Assembly (NCBI GenBank): GCA_963971405.1
Contig: OZ020485.1
Coordinates: 13,268,001 to 13,332,000, forward strand
Length of the DNA stretch: 64,000 nt
Direction: 5' to 3'
From: Psococerastis gibbosa
Lineage: Eukaryota; Arthropoda; Insecta; Psocodea; Psocidae
Position numbers and translations under genes: made by a program. Shown piece after piece: positions 55,016 through 64,000 of the stretch (its first letter is position 1; every line of letters begins with the position of its first letter). The notes beneath the pieces are model-generated. The model was not told the DNA's origin. It worked only from the letters and a program-made list of their open reading frames with translations, and made no database searches.

Positions 55016-55230
55016 TGGCCGGCCGCCTTACCAAGTTGAATCCAGCGGACCAGAGCAGGTTCAAAGATGCAGATAACTTGGTAGTGTGCACAGTGCCGGT
55101 AGGGAAACATGGTAGGACTTGTCCTGATCACCTCCGAACTAATCGTGTGACTTCACTGTGTTTCCCAAGTGGTTCGGAATCCACTATAATCAGGAGGTCC
55201 CCTGTCCTATGAGCCCACACCGTGGCCTGG
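55016..55230 (+). repeat. dispersed repeat R4, copy 1
   Basis: Alignable with 57995-58250: CCTTACCA, GAGCAG/GAGCATGTTC, AACTTGGTAGTGTGCACAG, GGTCACCTCCGA or similar, CTAATTGTGTGACTT, CCAAGTGGTTCGGAATCCAC and TATAATCAGGAGGT. GTGGTTCGGAATCCAC is palindromic and B-box-like, so a tRNA-related origin is conceivable. In both places it follows the RTE-like LINE fragment, so it could also be the LINE's 3' region. Confidence 0.6.
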
Positions 55231-55254
55231 GACTGTGTCCAACCATACTACTAC

Positions 55255-55345
55255 TACTACTACTAAGAGCAGTCTCCAAGGTTCAAATTGCCATGAGGAC
55301 CTCCAATTGAAGAGGCATTTATAGACGCAGAAGAATCTCATTCCT
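55255..55345 (+). mobile_element. RTE-like LINE 3' scrap
   Basis: AGAGCAGTCTCCAAGGTTCA and AATTGCCATGAGGACCTCCA match the C-terminal end of the LINE at 57700-57985, separated from the main fragment by repeat R4. Confidence 0.55.
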
Positions 55346-56182
55346 GGATAAGTTATTCTTATCGTTCCGTGCTAGACCTGCAGCTTTACTACTTCGGTGC
55401 ACCGTTTGCTAATAATGACAGTGAATAGCGGGTTACATCACATAATTAATGAGATAGTGGATGACCAGTGACCACCCCTTAAATCAACCTCCCTCCCCAT
55501 CCCACCCTACCTGGGCAGCCTCCCCCTCCCCCTAACGCCTCCCCCTCTTTCTCCCCTCACGTGTCCTGCCCAGGGAAGCCATAAATTAACCATGTTTTCC
55601 TACACAAAATGTAATTGAAGTTAATGAAAAGTCCAAGCGCAGGGGTAGCTTTTATTATAGGTAGGGGGAGCAAAGATATTACCGGGGATGTTTTTCTTTT
55701 CTCCCCAAGACGTATGAAAGGAACTGTGCAGGGGGGCTTCTATAGGGATATTACATGAAAGAAAATGCCTCACAACATTGAGGGTTTATTGCGAAAATTA
55801 AATTAAGATCCCTGACTCATGTGGGTATTTTCTTTAATAAAAACTACAAAATAATAATATAATCCAAAATAGAAAAAAGTCTTTCATTTGACGTGCAATA
55901 TCGATTATATATATATATATATTATATATATATATATATCGATAAACGATTTTTTCCAAATTTACCTTGTATTTTTAGACGATTTGATTGCACCCCTACA
56001 CCTGTGTCTCCTTCATCAGCTTTAGTTAATACAGGGGAAAATGCAGGAAAACTCTTCCTACCAACTTTCAAGTCAACATAATTGAGTTCCCACCAAGCCA
56101 CTCATAATCATATGGACAGCATTGACTATGGCTTGTGTAACACAATGCTTCAAGTTAACCCATGAGATAGAACGACAGTTTA
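55346..56182. other. unassigned stretch
   Basis: C-rich tract at 55480-55560 and (TA)n at 55908-55940. No gene was recognised. Confidence 0.4.
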
Positions 56183-56340
56183 ACAAAGGGTTAGTTGGAC
56201 TTACATCGTCTGCTGTGTTAATAGTAATTTGAGGCATGGGCTGTCATCGAACAATGATGGCGGGGCCCATTGTCAGGGGAAGGGGCCCCCTCTATTGATT
56301 ATTAACACAGTAGGCAATGTAATTCCAACTAACCCTTTGT
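56183..56340. mobile_element. TA-flanked 158-bp MITE
   Basis: Starts ACAAAGGGTTAGTTGGACTT and ends TAATTCCAACTAACCCTTTGT; inverted identity extends to GCTGTGTTAATA against TATTAACACAG with a few mismatches. TA at 56181-56182 and 56341-56342. Confidence 0.85.
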
Positions 56341-56342
56341 TA

Positions 56343-57635
56343 AATATTGTCAATCGAATCATGTTGATCAACCTAATTACCAACCATTTACCTAAATGCT
56401 TTAAGGCACGAAGAACATCATATCTTTTTCATTTCAATAGAACGCTCTCCAAGACCACGACCTAATTCAATGGCATATTTCGCTCCTTCTTTTCCATTTT
56501 ATTCCATCTAAGCTTCCACGTTTGTCCGTTAAGCCAGCAGCATCGTATGGAAAAGCATTTTATCTGATAATGCCTCTTGGAATTGCATGAGTTGCAATTT
56601 CAAAGGAAAAATGAATATTTTAGTGTCTTCTTTTAAACTGTTAACAGCTGGGGAGGCTGACCTACATGTAGAAAAAGAGACTTTTATGAATTATTCAGCT
56701 TATAGTCTATCTGACATTAGGGATATTCATGACGTACATGTGGAGAGGTGCAAGGGTATTTTTCCTAGCTGAGTTCGGAACATTTTGAGACTTTTACGTT
56801 ATTCATTAAACAATAATTTAGGGTTGCTCCCACTGTCGCTTGGAAAGTTTTGAGTAATGCACACCAGGTAGAAAGTTAGTGATACTGTTGAGTATTCATC
56901 ACCGAGACATTTCATCCGATCGTGGATGCTACCCTTAATTGGTATTTGAATATATACAGTATGTACAATATATTACCGACTTAGTACAGTGTTCATTCGA
57001 TTAAAGTGAGTTTAAAGAGGAAACCACAAGACAGAGAGCTGGAAAGGAGGGGAAAGGCAGAGAATTGCATACAACCAATCGTTGAGATTGCGGCTTCGGA
57101 AGGAGCATAAAAAGGGATATCAATTGCTCGTATTTGTGAAATTCTGCTTCCAAATTGATTTTTACCCCTAAATATTAATAAGATTACTGGAAATAAATTA
57201 GAGCGAGAGTAATTAAATAATCTCTGAGGATTTGTCGTGTTCAATTCCCCAGCTGAATGCAGCAACAAGTGCTCGTCTGCATTTTTTAAACGACACTAAA
57301 AGCTTTTTAAAATTAATTGAGTTTAATTGGTCTGACTGAATTGTACGCGTGTTATCAACTATAATTCCGAATCCGAACCATACACTTAATCCACATGCAC
57401 TTAAACCAAAGCTTAATTCTCTGTTTGTCTCTCAATAATCCAAATCGTTATTTTGAAAACACAAAAGATAACATGGTAGGAACATAGGAACAACCATTTT
57501 ATGTGCATTAAAGACATGTTAAGGCAACATGTTGGACCTGACAAGATTGGTGCTACACTTATGACTTAACCAACCGCTCTTATGTGTTCAACTAATCTTT
57601 CCATATTATTTCTTCCTGTCTGGCCAATATAACAA
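56343..57635. other. unassigned, mostly non-repetitive stretch
   Basis: No exon, element end or array was recognised. Confidence 0.35.
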
Positions 57636-57985
57636 CAGTAATGTTCTGAAGGACCTTTTGTGAACCTAGGCCTACTTGGTCCATTGGTCCCTGGAGTGAT
57701 CGTGTCCCTAATGCTGAGGTCCTGAGGCGAACGGATACAGAAGCAGAGTAGCTTTTGATGATTAAGAAACGGAAACTAACATACATCGGCCTTATGATGA
57801 GCAACGGAAAGTGTCACTTTCAGCATTTAATAATCCATGGAAAAATAGGACGGAAGGCTCCCGGCCGAGGAGAACATCCGGGTTGACAAGTCTCAGGCAA
57901 GAGCACAACTTCCCTTTTCAGAGCAGCAGTCTCCAAGGTACAAATTGCCATGGTGATCGCATATCTTCGATTAAGAGAAGAAGTG
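57636..57985 (+). mobile_element. RTE-like LINE C-terminal fragment, longest copy
   Basis: Starts in a block shared with 23490-23560 (GAACCTAGGC..TACT). It encodes PNAEVLRRTDTEAELLMIKK then RKLTYIGLMMSNGK, and after a frame change the KSTTSLFRAAVSKVQIAMVI motif ending near 57970. This is the C-terminal region of endonuclease-reverse transcriptases annotated as RTE-like in insects. Several frame changes and an internal stop show it is dead. Confidence 0.75.
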
Positions 57986-57994
57986 TAGTGTAGT

Positions 57995-58250
57995 AGAAAT
58001 ACTATGCCAACGGCCTTACCATGTTGATTGCATTAGAGCAGAGCATGTTCCAAACTGCGGCAACTTGGTAGTGTGCACAGCGTTGCCAGGGGAACCTGGT
58101 GGGACATGATAACGCGCTTAGGCAGTATAAGTCGAGTCCTGGTCACCTCCGATCTAATTGTGTGACTTTACCATGTTCCCCAAGTGGTTCGGAATCCACT
58201 ATAATCAGGAGGTTCACCCTGTTAGTCAACTCCCCTTTCCCCGAGGTGAT
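57995..58250 (+). repeat. dispersed repeat R4, copy 2
   Basis: Partner of 55016-55230, with about 30 extra bases near 58105. Confidence 0.6.
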
Positions 58251-59379
58251 AGAGTCTGCCTCAAGTTAACAAACAGACTCACTCCCCCCGCCAGGCTGAC
58301 AGGGTTGCTTAAAGCAGAAATGCTGAAGTAGGCGTTAGAAACAACAGCAGCAACAAGTAGATATAGTATGTAGGGGACGCAATAGGACAATGAGACTTAG
58401 AAATGCATACGATATTTTACGTATACATACCCCAATTCTACGACGGAAGAATCTTTGGACACTGGCGAAAAGGGCGTTCGATCGACATCTATAGCCATTG
58501 GCATCACCTGAAGCTGGAAGCTAGTAGCAAGAAGTAAGAAGTAAGTACATACCCCAATCACGAAAAAAACTGTTATTATGGAAAATTCTGTCCTAAAAGT
58601 TAACTTAAAAGTTAACTTTCTTATTCCTTAATACATAATAAGTACAGATTATATTAGAAATCCGTTAATAATTGTACTCTAAAAGTTAATTGGTGGAACA
58701 AAGAGTCAGAGCTGATCTCGCTGGATAAAGCGTCTTAAATAATTTCGAGTTACCGGGTAAACAATGTCACCGAAATTTTCTTCCCCGCATCACAGAAAAT
58801 GAGAAACTTTCCCAACTTTTTATTGTCACAAATTCCTTAGTGATCCTCAGGTATATAACTTTTAATATTGTACAAGTTTCGTCAATAATTTCTCTTTCCA
58901 TCACAAATTAAATACTTTCTCTCTCTCTTTCTTTCTTTCTTTCTCTCTCCCGACGACACTAAAGGTTATGAAAATAGTTTCGAAAGGGTTTCGTGCAGGA
59001 ATGCGAGATGTTTGGCGTATAAAGTTTTTAATAAAAGTCTTTTTGTTCTGGCTTTTTCATATAGAATTTCAGCGTTTTATCGATTTCTTTGGACTTAAGC
59101 TCTTCGAAAATTCACAATAAGTCAAGGAAGAGTTGAGTGCAACTTTATATTGTTTTTATTTTATTTTTATTCTTGCCTATATCGAAATAGCAGATTGTTT
59201 TTCGGTAAGTCGTAGGCTATATGTGCACTGCAACTGCAACATTTAAATGCAACGTACTATAGTAAATTCTGCACCTGTCTAATTGACCCGACAAGCTCTA
59301 GCTCTAAACATACACCTGTAGTTTACAATTTATAATACCTACTTTGACTATATAAAATACATAACATTTAATAAATAAT
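58251..59379. other. unassigned stretch
   Basis: (CTTT/CTCT)n tract at 58918-58950. No gene was recognised. Confidence 0.4.
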
Positions 59380-59602
59380 ATAAATAAATAAATAAATGTT
59401 GACCTTTTTGTTCTATTACTAAGCCAAACCAGCGGAGTTAGGGCTATAAAGCCCTCTCTTACACTCAACTAGGAAGACCCGGGACCGCCTGGATTACATG
59501 CCCTCCGAAGCATGGCCAGAAAATTAAGTAAGTGTGGGACTCGAGCCAACAGCCTTTCGGGTGAAAGTCGGAGTCCGCACCACTACTCTACATATCCTGA
59601 CT
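59380..59602 (-). repeat. tRNA-derived SINE, family A, copy 3
   Basis: The best preserved copy: (AAAT)n tail, then GCGGAGTTAGGGCTATAAAG, GGAAGACCCGGGACCGCCTG, and on the minus strand the head TAGAGTAGTGGTGCGGACTC with B box GGCTCGAGTCCCACA. Confidence 0.8.
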
Positions 59603-60450
59603 TATATATTACCACTCATAATGCTATAATTACTTGCCAGTTCACCTCACATTTACGCGTGCGTCTCGCAGCTTGCCAGACGTTGTATATAATTGCTGCA
59701 GAGATAACTACTGTCAAATAATATACAAACTGAGCGACATGTCGCCCAGGGATTAGATTTGGTCTGGGTTTGGCTGGGGGTACTGTAGCCACATTTTATG
59801 CCAAAGTAATCAAATTGAAAGGAAGGTTTAAGTTATGATGTTATTACGCGCAACAGCATGCTTCTGTTTGCAGCAACGCATCGATTCACCGCAAACCCAC
59901 CCACAAAGATGGCGCAACCTATGCTTAACTTTTTGCTTAAGTTTGAAAACTTGGAACCCGGCTTCTCCTGTTTATAGCTACGAGTCCGGACTCAGTATCT
60001 AAAATACTATTATCTAATGAAAAACAAGGTTGATTGGGCCAAGATATTTTGAAAGCTCGGATTGTCGCCCAGTGAATAATCCTTAACATATGATCAGTTG
60101 TAAGCTCCTCGACTACTCTGGAAATTTGTTGTTGACATTATAATCACGAAAAACTCCACCTCAGGTTTGTGTATGAGGCGCGAAGTTTCCACTTCGGCCT
60201 CACAAGGCGTTGCCATGTCTGTGTCGTGGTTGTCGAGTAGCTTCGCTATGCAGACGAATAAAATCCACATCACAATATCAAAACAAATAACTTAGTCCAG
60301 GGACTACCACAGTAGCTACCCAAACTAAGGGAAGGTGCAACCTCAGATTACGAAACGGATTATAATAAATCAAAAACTGCAGTAGGGGTCACTAAACCCA
60401 ACCGGTTTTCTGTTTAGAAAAAAAAAACAATTAACAATGATCATCATCAT
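59603..60450. other. unassigned stretch
   Basis: No feature was recognised. Confidence 0.4.
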
Positions 60451-60533
60451 GGGTTAATTGTAAGAGTGGACCGAAAGGACCAAAATTCAACCATATGGAA
60501 AATAAAGACGATTTTCTTTCTTTATTTATTTAA
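60451..60533 (+). repeat. LINE/SINE 3' end with CTTT-type tail, copy 2
   Basis: Partner of 2369-2450; tail TTTCTTTCTTTATTTATTT. Confidence 0.6.
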
Positions 60534-60537
60534 AAAT

Positions 60538-61195
60538 TCACATCTTGAAAAAGAGCGCAGCTCACAGTTTTCCAAATAGCCCACAAGAATCAAATAAGCA
60601 GCAAATTGATGATAAAAAAAAGATTTATGTGCCCCAAAGATTAAAGAAGAAAAAAAGATGGTTACTGATGACGTCACAGGAAACACACAGTGCAGAAGGC
60701 CGAATAGGGACCATTTACAGCCGTATGCCTACCTACCAAGTACACTGTACATACAGTGGCGCAACGATAGATTACACATCTTGAAAAAGAACGCAACTCA
60801 CAGTTTTGCAAATAGCCCACAAGAAACAAATCAATCAATCAATCATCAATCAAATATATTTATTCCAATTTTTCCAACAAGACAAGTATACATAAAATGA
60901 CAAAATTAAAATTAATTTTAAATACGCTAAATTAAATTAAGTTAAATTACATTCAATACTTTACAAGGAATTATAACCAGCCCAACTGTGTTTCTACGTG
61001 CTAGGGCCGATACAGCATTTCAGTTTAACTCAGATTTGTTACGACAGTGTGCAGGTATGTTCATGTGTATGTATTAGCAGCAAATTGATGTAGAAAAGAA
61101 ACGATTTATGTGTCCCAAAGTTGAAACAAGAAAAAAGATGGCTACTGGTGACGTCACAGGAAGCGCACAGTGCAGAGAGCCGAATAGGCAAAAAC
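60538..61195 (+). repeat. tandem duplication split by a LINE end
   Basis: Unit 1 (60538-60715) and unit 2 (60776-60830 plus 61075-61195) share CACATCTTGAAAAAGA, CACAGTTTT, CAAATAGCCCACAAGAA, AGCAGCAAATTGATG, GACGTCACAGGAA and AGCCGAATAGG. Unit 2 is interrupted by the retroelement end at 60831-61074. Confidence 0.75.
60831..61074 (-). mobile_element. LINE 3' end with (TTGA)n tail
   Basis: Inserted in the second duplication unit. On the minus strand it ends TTGGAATAAATATATTTGAT followed by (TGAT/TTGA) repeats, the tail style of several LINEs. The upstream 180 bases are mostly AT-rich 3' UTR. No target duplication was discerned. Confidence 0.6.
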
Positions 61196-61879
61196 AGCAA
61201 GTGATAAGTGAATGGAGTTTTCACATTAAATTAAGATAAGGCGATGAAAAATACTGTGGGCTGCCAGAGTTCACAAGCCAACCTCTTGCCCATTAGAGGC
61301 AAACTGGGCAAATGGGATGTGATTCCGCTTCCTATCTTCTTCTACGCTATTTATTTCAACCCTTTCGTCAAGGGCAGAGTGCAAAGACCATTCATTTTGA
61401 TGTCCAATTCGGTAGGGGAAGGGACTTCCTTCTTGCGTTTTGGTAGAGACTGAATTTTTATCCATTTTATTTATTTCACAACTTAATGGCTTTTTGTTTT
61501 TTACTCCAAAAAATTAAGTCGGGGTTGAGTGAGTGAAGTCCCCGAACAAAATTGGGCCTTCCTTTGTTCTATATTTTTTTGTTAGTATTTTGGGGGGTTT
61601 ACCTGCTTACTCCTTGATATGTTAGGTAAACTGCTATCCGGAACTGGACAAAGAGGTTGCGGAGAGGCCGTCTAAAGCAGTTTGCATACCTATGCCTAAA
61701 TACAACCGTATCCGGGAACTGTTACTAGAACAAATTAAAATAAATTGAAAAGCATCTAGGTTCTTTGCTAACCCAGAAGTGGAAAGGACATGTTGCATAA
61801 TCTATAGCATCTACTGTGCGAGCCCCCAACAAGTTTATAAACTTGGGGCCCACGGGGGCTTTTGTAGGACAATTAGACT
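61196..61879. other. unassigned stretch
   Basis: No feature was recognised. Confidence 0.4.
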
Positions 61880-62105
61880 CGTATCTGTATACTTGGTTAA
61901 GTCATGCTTTCGCCTGTTTCAGTGCGTCAATGGTAAGCTTGTCTCAGCTTGTCCATTATCACTTTTAGCTGGTGTATGTTGACATCGAGAACGTGAACCA
62001 GTTTGCCAATGGCCAAAACATTCATATGGAAACAATACAAATAATGTCTGAATTCCATGAGGTTGTCGGTATTAGACAAGGCACCTATGGGCCAGGGTCC
62101 ATACA
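61880..62105 (+). repeat. dispersed repeat R2, copy 3
   Basis: The clearest partner of 10430-10650. Confidence 0.6.
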
Positions 62106-62612
62106 CTGTCATTAAAAAATGTTATAATTGATACCTTATTTATAAAATTTAATACATTCCTTCGGCGCAGGGGAGTGCCGGCCGAACAAGAAGATTACAA
62201 GACAAGATAATTATTGTACAAGACAAACAACAGCGTTCCAGTGAATTACGACCTGAAATTTTTCGCAGTACTGAAGCATAAGGACGTGTGAACCTAAAAG
62301 CGAGAATTAAGTCGCAAAAACCGCAAGGAGGGCAATAAAAACTTTGCCAATATGAGAGGCGTAGAGAATTTTTAAGAGAAATGTTAACACAACTTCATGT
62401 CATGAACATGACATTCAAAGTTTTTGCCGCCTTAATTTTTTCTTATGTAAGCGGTATGCTTTAGCTTTCTATGTGTTATCTCTCTTTGATGCTGAGAAAT
62501 GTATCGTATTGCAGTGTGCTTACTATATTTCTTATTCCATTGTCATTAGAATTGTTTTTTATCTCGATATTTCTCCAGCTTTGTCTCGTAAAACAGCTGA
62601 ATAGTACTAGTC
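62106..62612. other. unassigned stretch
   Basis: No feature was recognised. Confidence 0.4.
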
Positions 62613-63255
62613 AAGCCCGTAGCCAGGATTTTTTTTCGGGGGTGGCTGCGGCAACTGTGATCCTATCCAGTGTAAAAAAAATTTCTTGAATTCAATTGTA
62701 TCTAGTGTATTCTTTGGAGGTTATGGTGTTACTGAGTATATATGATAGCATAGGCACACCAAACGTCAATTTCTAGGCGGACTTAGTTTTGGTGCGAACA
62801 CTGACCTACAATATTTTGCGGAAATGCGGACTAAATCCTAATGTTACCATTACGACGGTTTAGATTGAATAGAAATAATATTGCATTTCAACAAATGGGG
62901 GGTTCGGGGGTCTCCCCCGGGGAAAATTTGAAAATATTAGTGCAAAATAGTGGGGTTTTACGCATTTTAACAGCAGTAAAAGATAGATTTTACAAAGCTT
63001 ACAACGGAATACTTACTCATAAAAATAATATTGCATTTAAACCAGAGGGGGGCCTCCCCCGGGGAAAAAAATCCACATATAAGTGCAAAACAGTGGGGTT
63101 TTACAGCAGCAAAGCTTACAAAGGCATGCATATTCATATATCTGCAAACAGGGGGGCCCGAGGGTCTCCCCCGGCGGAAATGTTTTTCAAAAGTTTTCAT
63201 TTCGGGGGGGGGGGGGGGCTGCAGCCCAATAAGCCCCCCCTTGCCTACGGCCTTG
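62613..63255. mobile_element. poly-G/C MITE, CAAG..CTTG family, copy 2
   Basis: The ends CAAGCCCGTAGCCAGG and CCTTGCCTACGGCCTTG are flanked by an exact 8-bp duplication GTACTAGT (62605-62612 and 63256-63263). It is about 150 bases longer than the copy at 8062 because the interior unit (AATAATATTGCATTT, GGGGGTCTCCCCCGGGG, GTGGGGTTTTAC) is repeated more often. The 199-codon frame at 62841-63440 runs through these units and beyond the element, so I do not take it as a gene. Confidence 0.9.
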
Positions 63256-63379
63256 GTACTAGTACACTGTTTACGCTGAGGATTCACATATCTCAGTTTT
63301 TATTCAATTCTTTTGAGAGGGGGAGTCATATTTCCTTGTACAAAATTGCCAATCATATACCTAACCCTGTATTATTATA

Positions 63380-63868
63380 TTTCAATCAATACTTACCCAA
63401 CTTATTGAGACTAGATCGGTCTGAACATAAACCATTCTAATTTGAACATAAATCATAAGAGGAAGTTCTTATGACTGTACTTGTTCACTTTACTCGAGCG
63501 ATTTCCATTTAAGACTAACGGAGGGGTGAGAAAAGGAAGGGCAGAAAATAAAATAAATATTTCAGAGTTGTGGTGGAGGTTGACAAGCCCTTGACATACC
63601 TCCTGAATACATTTAAATCAATACTTTCCTATACCAGAACTTATTCTGACTGGATTGGTATGAACATAAACCATTATTATTTGAACATAAATCATTGGGG
63701 GGGGGGGGTACTGTAGGTACTTATGACTACTTCTTCACTTTGTTCGAACAATTTCCATTTCGTAAATAATGGAGGGGGGGGGGTTGTGGAGTGTAGAGAA
63801 TAAAATAAATATTTCAGAGTTGTGGTGGAAGTTGACAAGCCCTTGACGCGCCTCCAGAATACATTTAA
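63380..63868 (+). repeat. diverged tandem duplication, ~240 bp
   Basis: Two units share ATCAATACTT, GAACATAAACCATT, TTGAACATAAATCAT, CTTATGACT, AATTTCCATTT or GATTTCCATTT, AATAAATATTTCAGAGTTGT and TTGACAAGCCCTTGAC. The second contains two extra G-runs. Confidence 0.75.
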
Positions 63869-64000
63869 ACTTGTTGGTTAGCCTGTGACATATTTCCGCG
63901 ACGCCTCTTGCATAAGTCTCCCGCGGGAGTAATCTCTTTTGAACACAAGACAACTCCATTTTTACCAGCATCCCGAAATTCTTGTTGAGCCCCTTTTGGA

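Larger units (their letters stand above)
24460..64000 (+). other. TMTC downstream region, probably intron 2
   Basis: The donor GTATGT at 24460 opens an intron whose acceptor I could not find. I looked for the next conserved TMTC blocks (GARLYWMG, PAxDSDSLLTR, LSFDWSM) and saw none. The remaining 39.5 kb is repeat debris, so it is either one giant intron or small exons escaped me. Confidence 0.4.

Noticed and set aside
62841-63440. 199-codon frame as a gene
   Set aside because: It runs through the tandem units and G/C tracts of a MITE and across its end into flanking DNA; no domain signature.
1-64000. CRISPR array, bacterial operon or integrated bacterial DNA
   Set aside because: No regularly spaced direct repeats with unique spacers, no ribosome binding sites and no prokaryotic gene density.

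Overview
This 64 kb window is AT-rich eukaryotic DNA, almost certainly from an arthropod with a repeat-laden genome. A sap-feeding hemipteran such as a planthopper is my best guess, but that is inference from repeat flavour and base composition. There are no bacterial-style gene clusters, operons or CRISPR arrays. Long reading frames are nearly absent: the only one above 200 codons belongs to a decayed DNA transposon.

The one host gene I can support is the 5' end of a TMTC-family gene (ER membrane O-mannosyltransferase with TPR repeats, TMTC1/TMTC2 type) on the + strand. Exon 1 holds the start codon at 20494 and ends at 20579; exon 2 is 23853-24459. The splice phases agree and give 231 N-terminal residues. 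No later exon was recognised, so either the second intron fills the rest of the window (at least 39.5 kb) or small exons were missed.

Everything else recognisable is mobile-element debris. (1) DNA transposons: a 2.55 kb hAT element with a broken ZMYM-type transposase at 17075-19625, itself carrying a nested MITE; TA-flanked MITEs at 9457, 9840, 19861, 28747 and 56183; hAT-like MITEs with 8-bp target duplications at 15653, 17598, 43909, 51582 and 62613, with related copies at 8062, 45077 and 46807. (2) About fifteen 5'-truncated LINE 3' ends of several families, some with poly-A or short tandem tails and two with exact 15-16 bp target duplications. (3) Four kinds of tRNA-derived SINE. (4) Two fossil LTR fragments. 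(5) Dispersed repeats of unknown class, notably an ~850 bp family with a CAGA-tetranucleotide tract.

The signals most worth a second look are: a 285 bp inverted-arm insertion in TMTC intron 1, bounded by a 14-bp duplication and carrying a hammerhead-ribozyme-like core; a second hammerhead-like family near 40.6 and 43.7 kb; a MITE just upstream of the TMTC start codon whose 75-bp YY1-motif core is identical in two copies; and about thirty G- or C-homopolymer runs, many inside MITEs. I saw no convincing undescribed multi-gene system.
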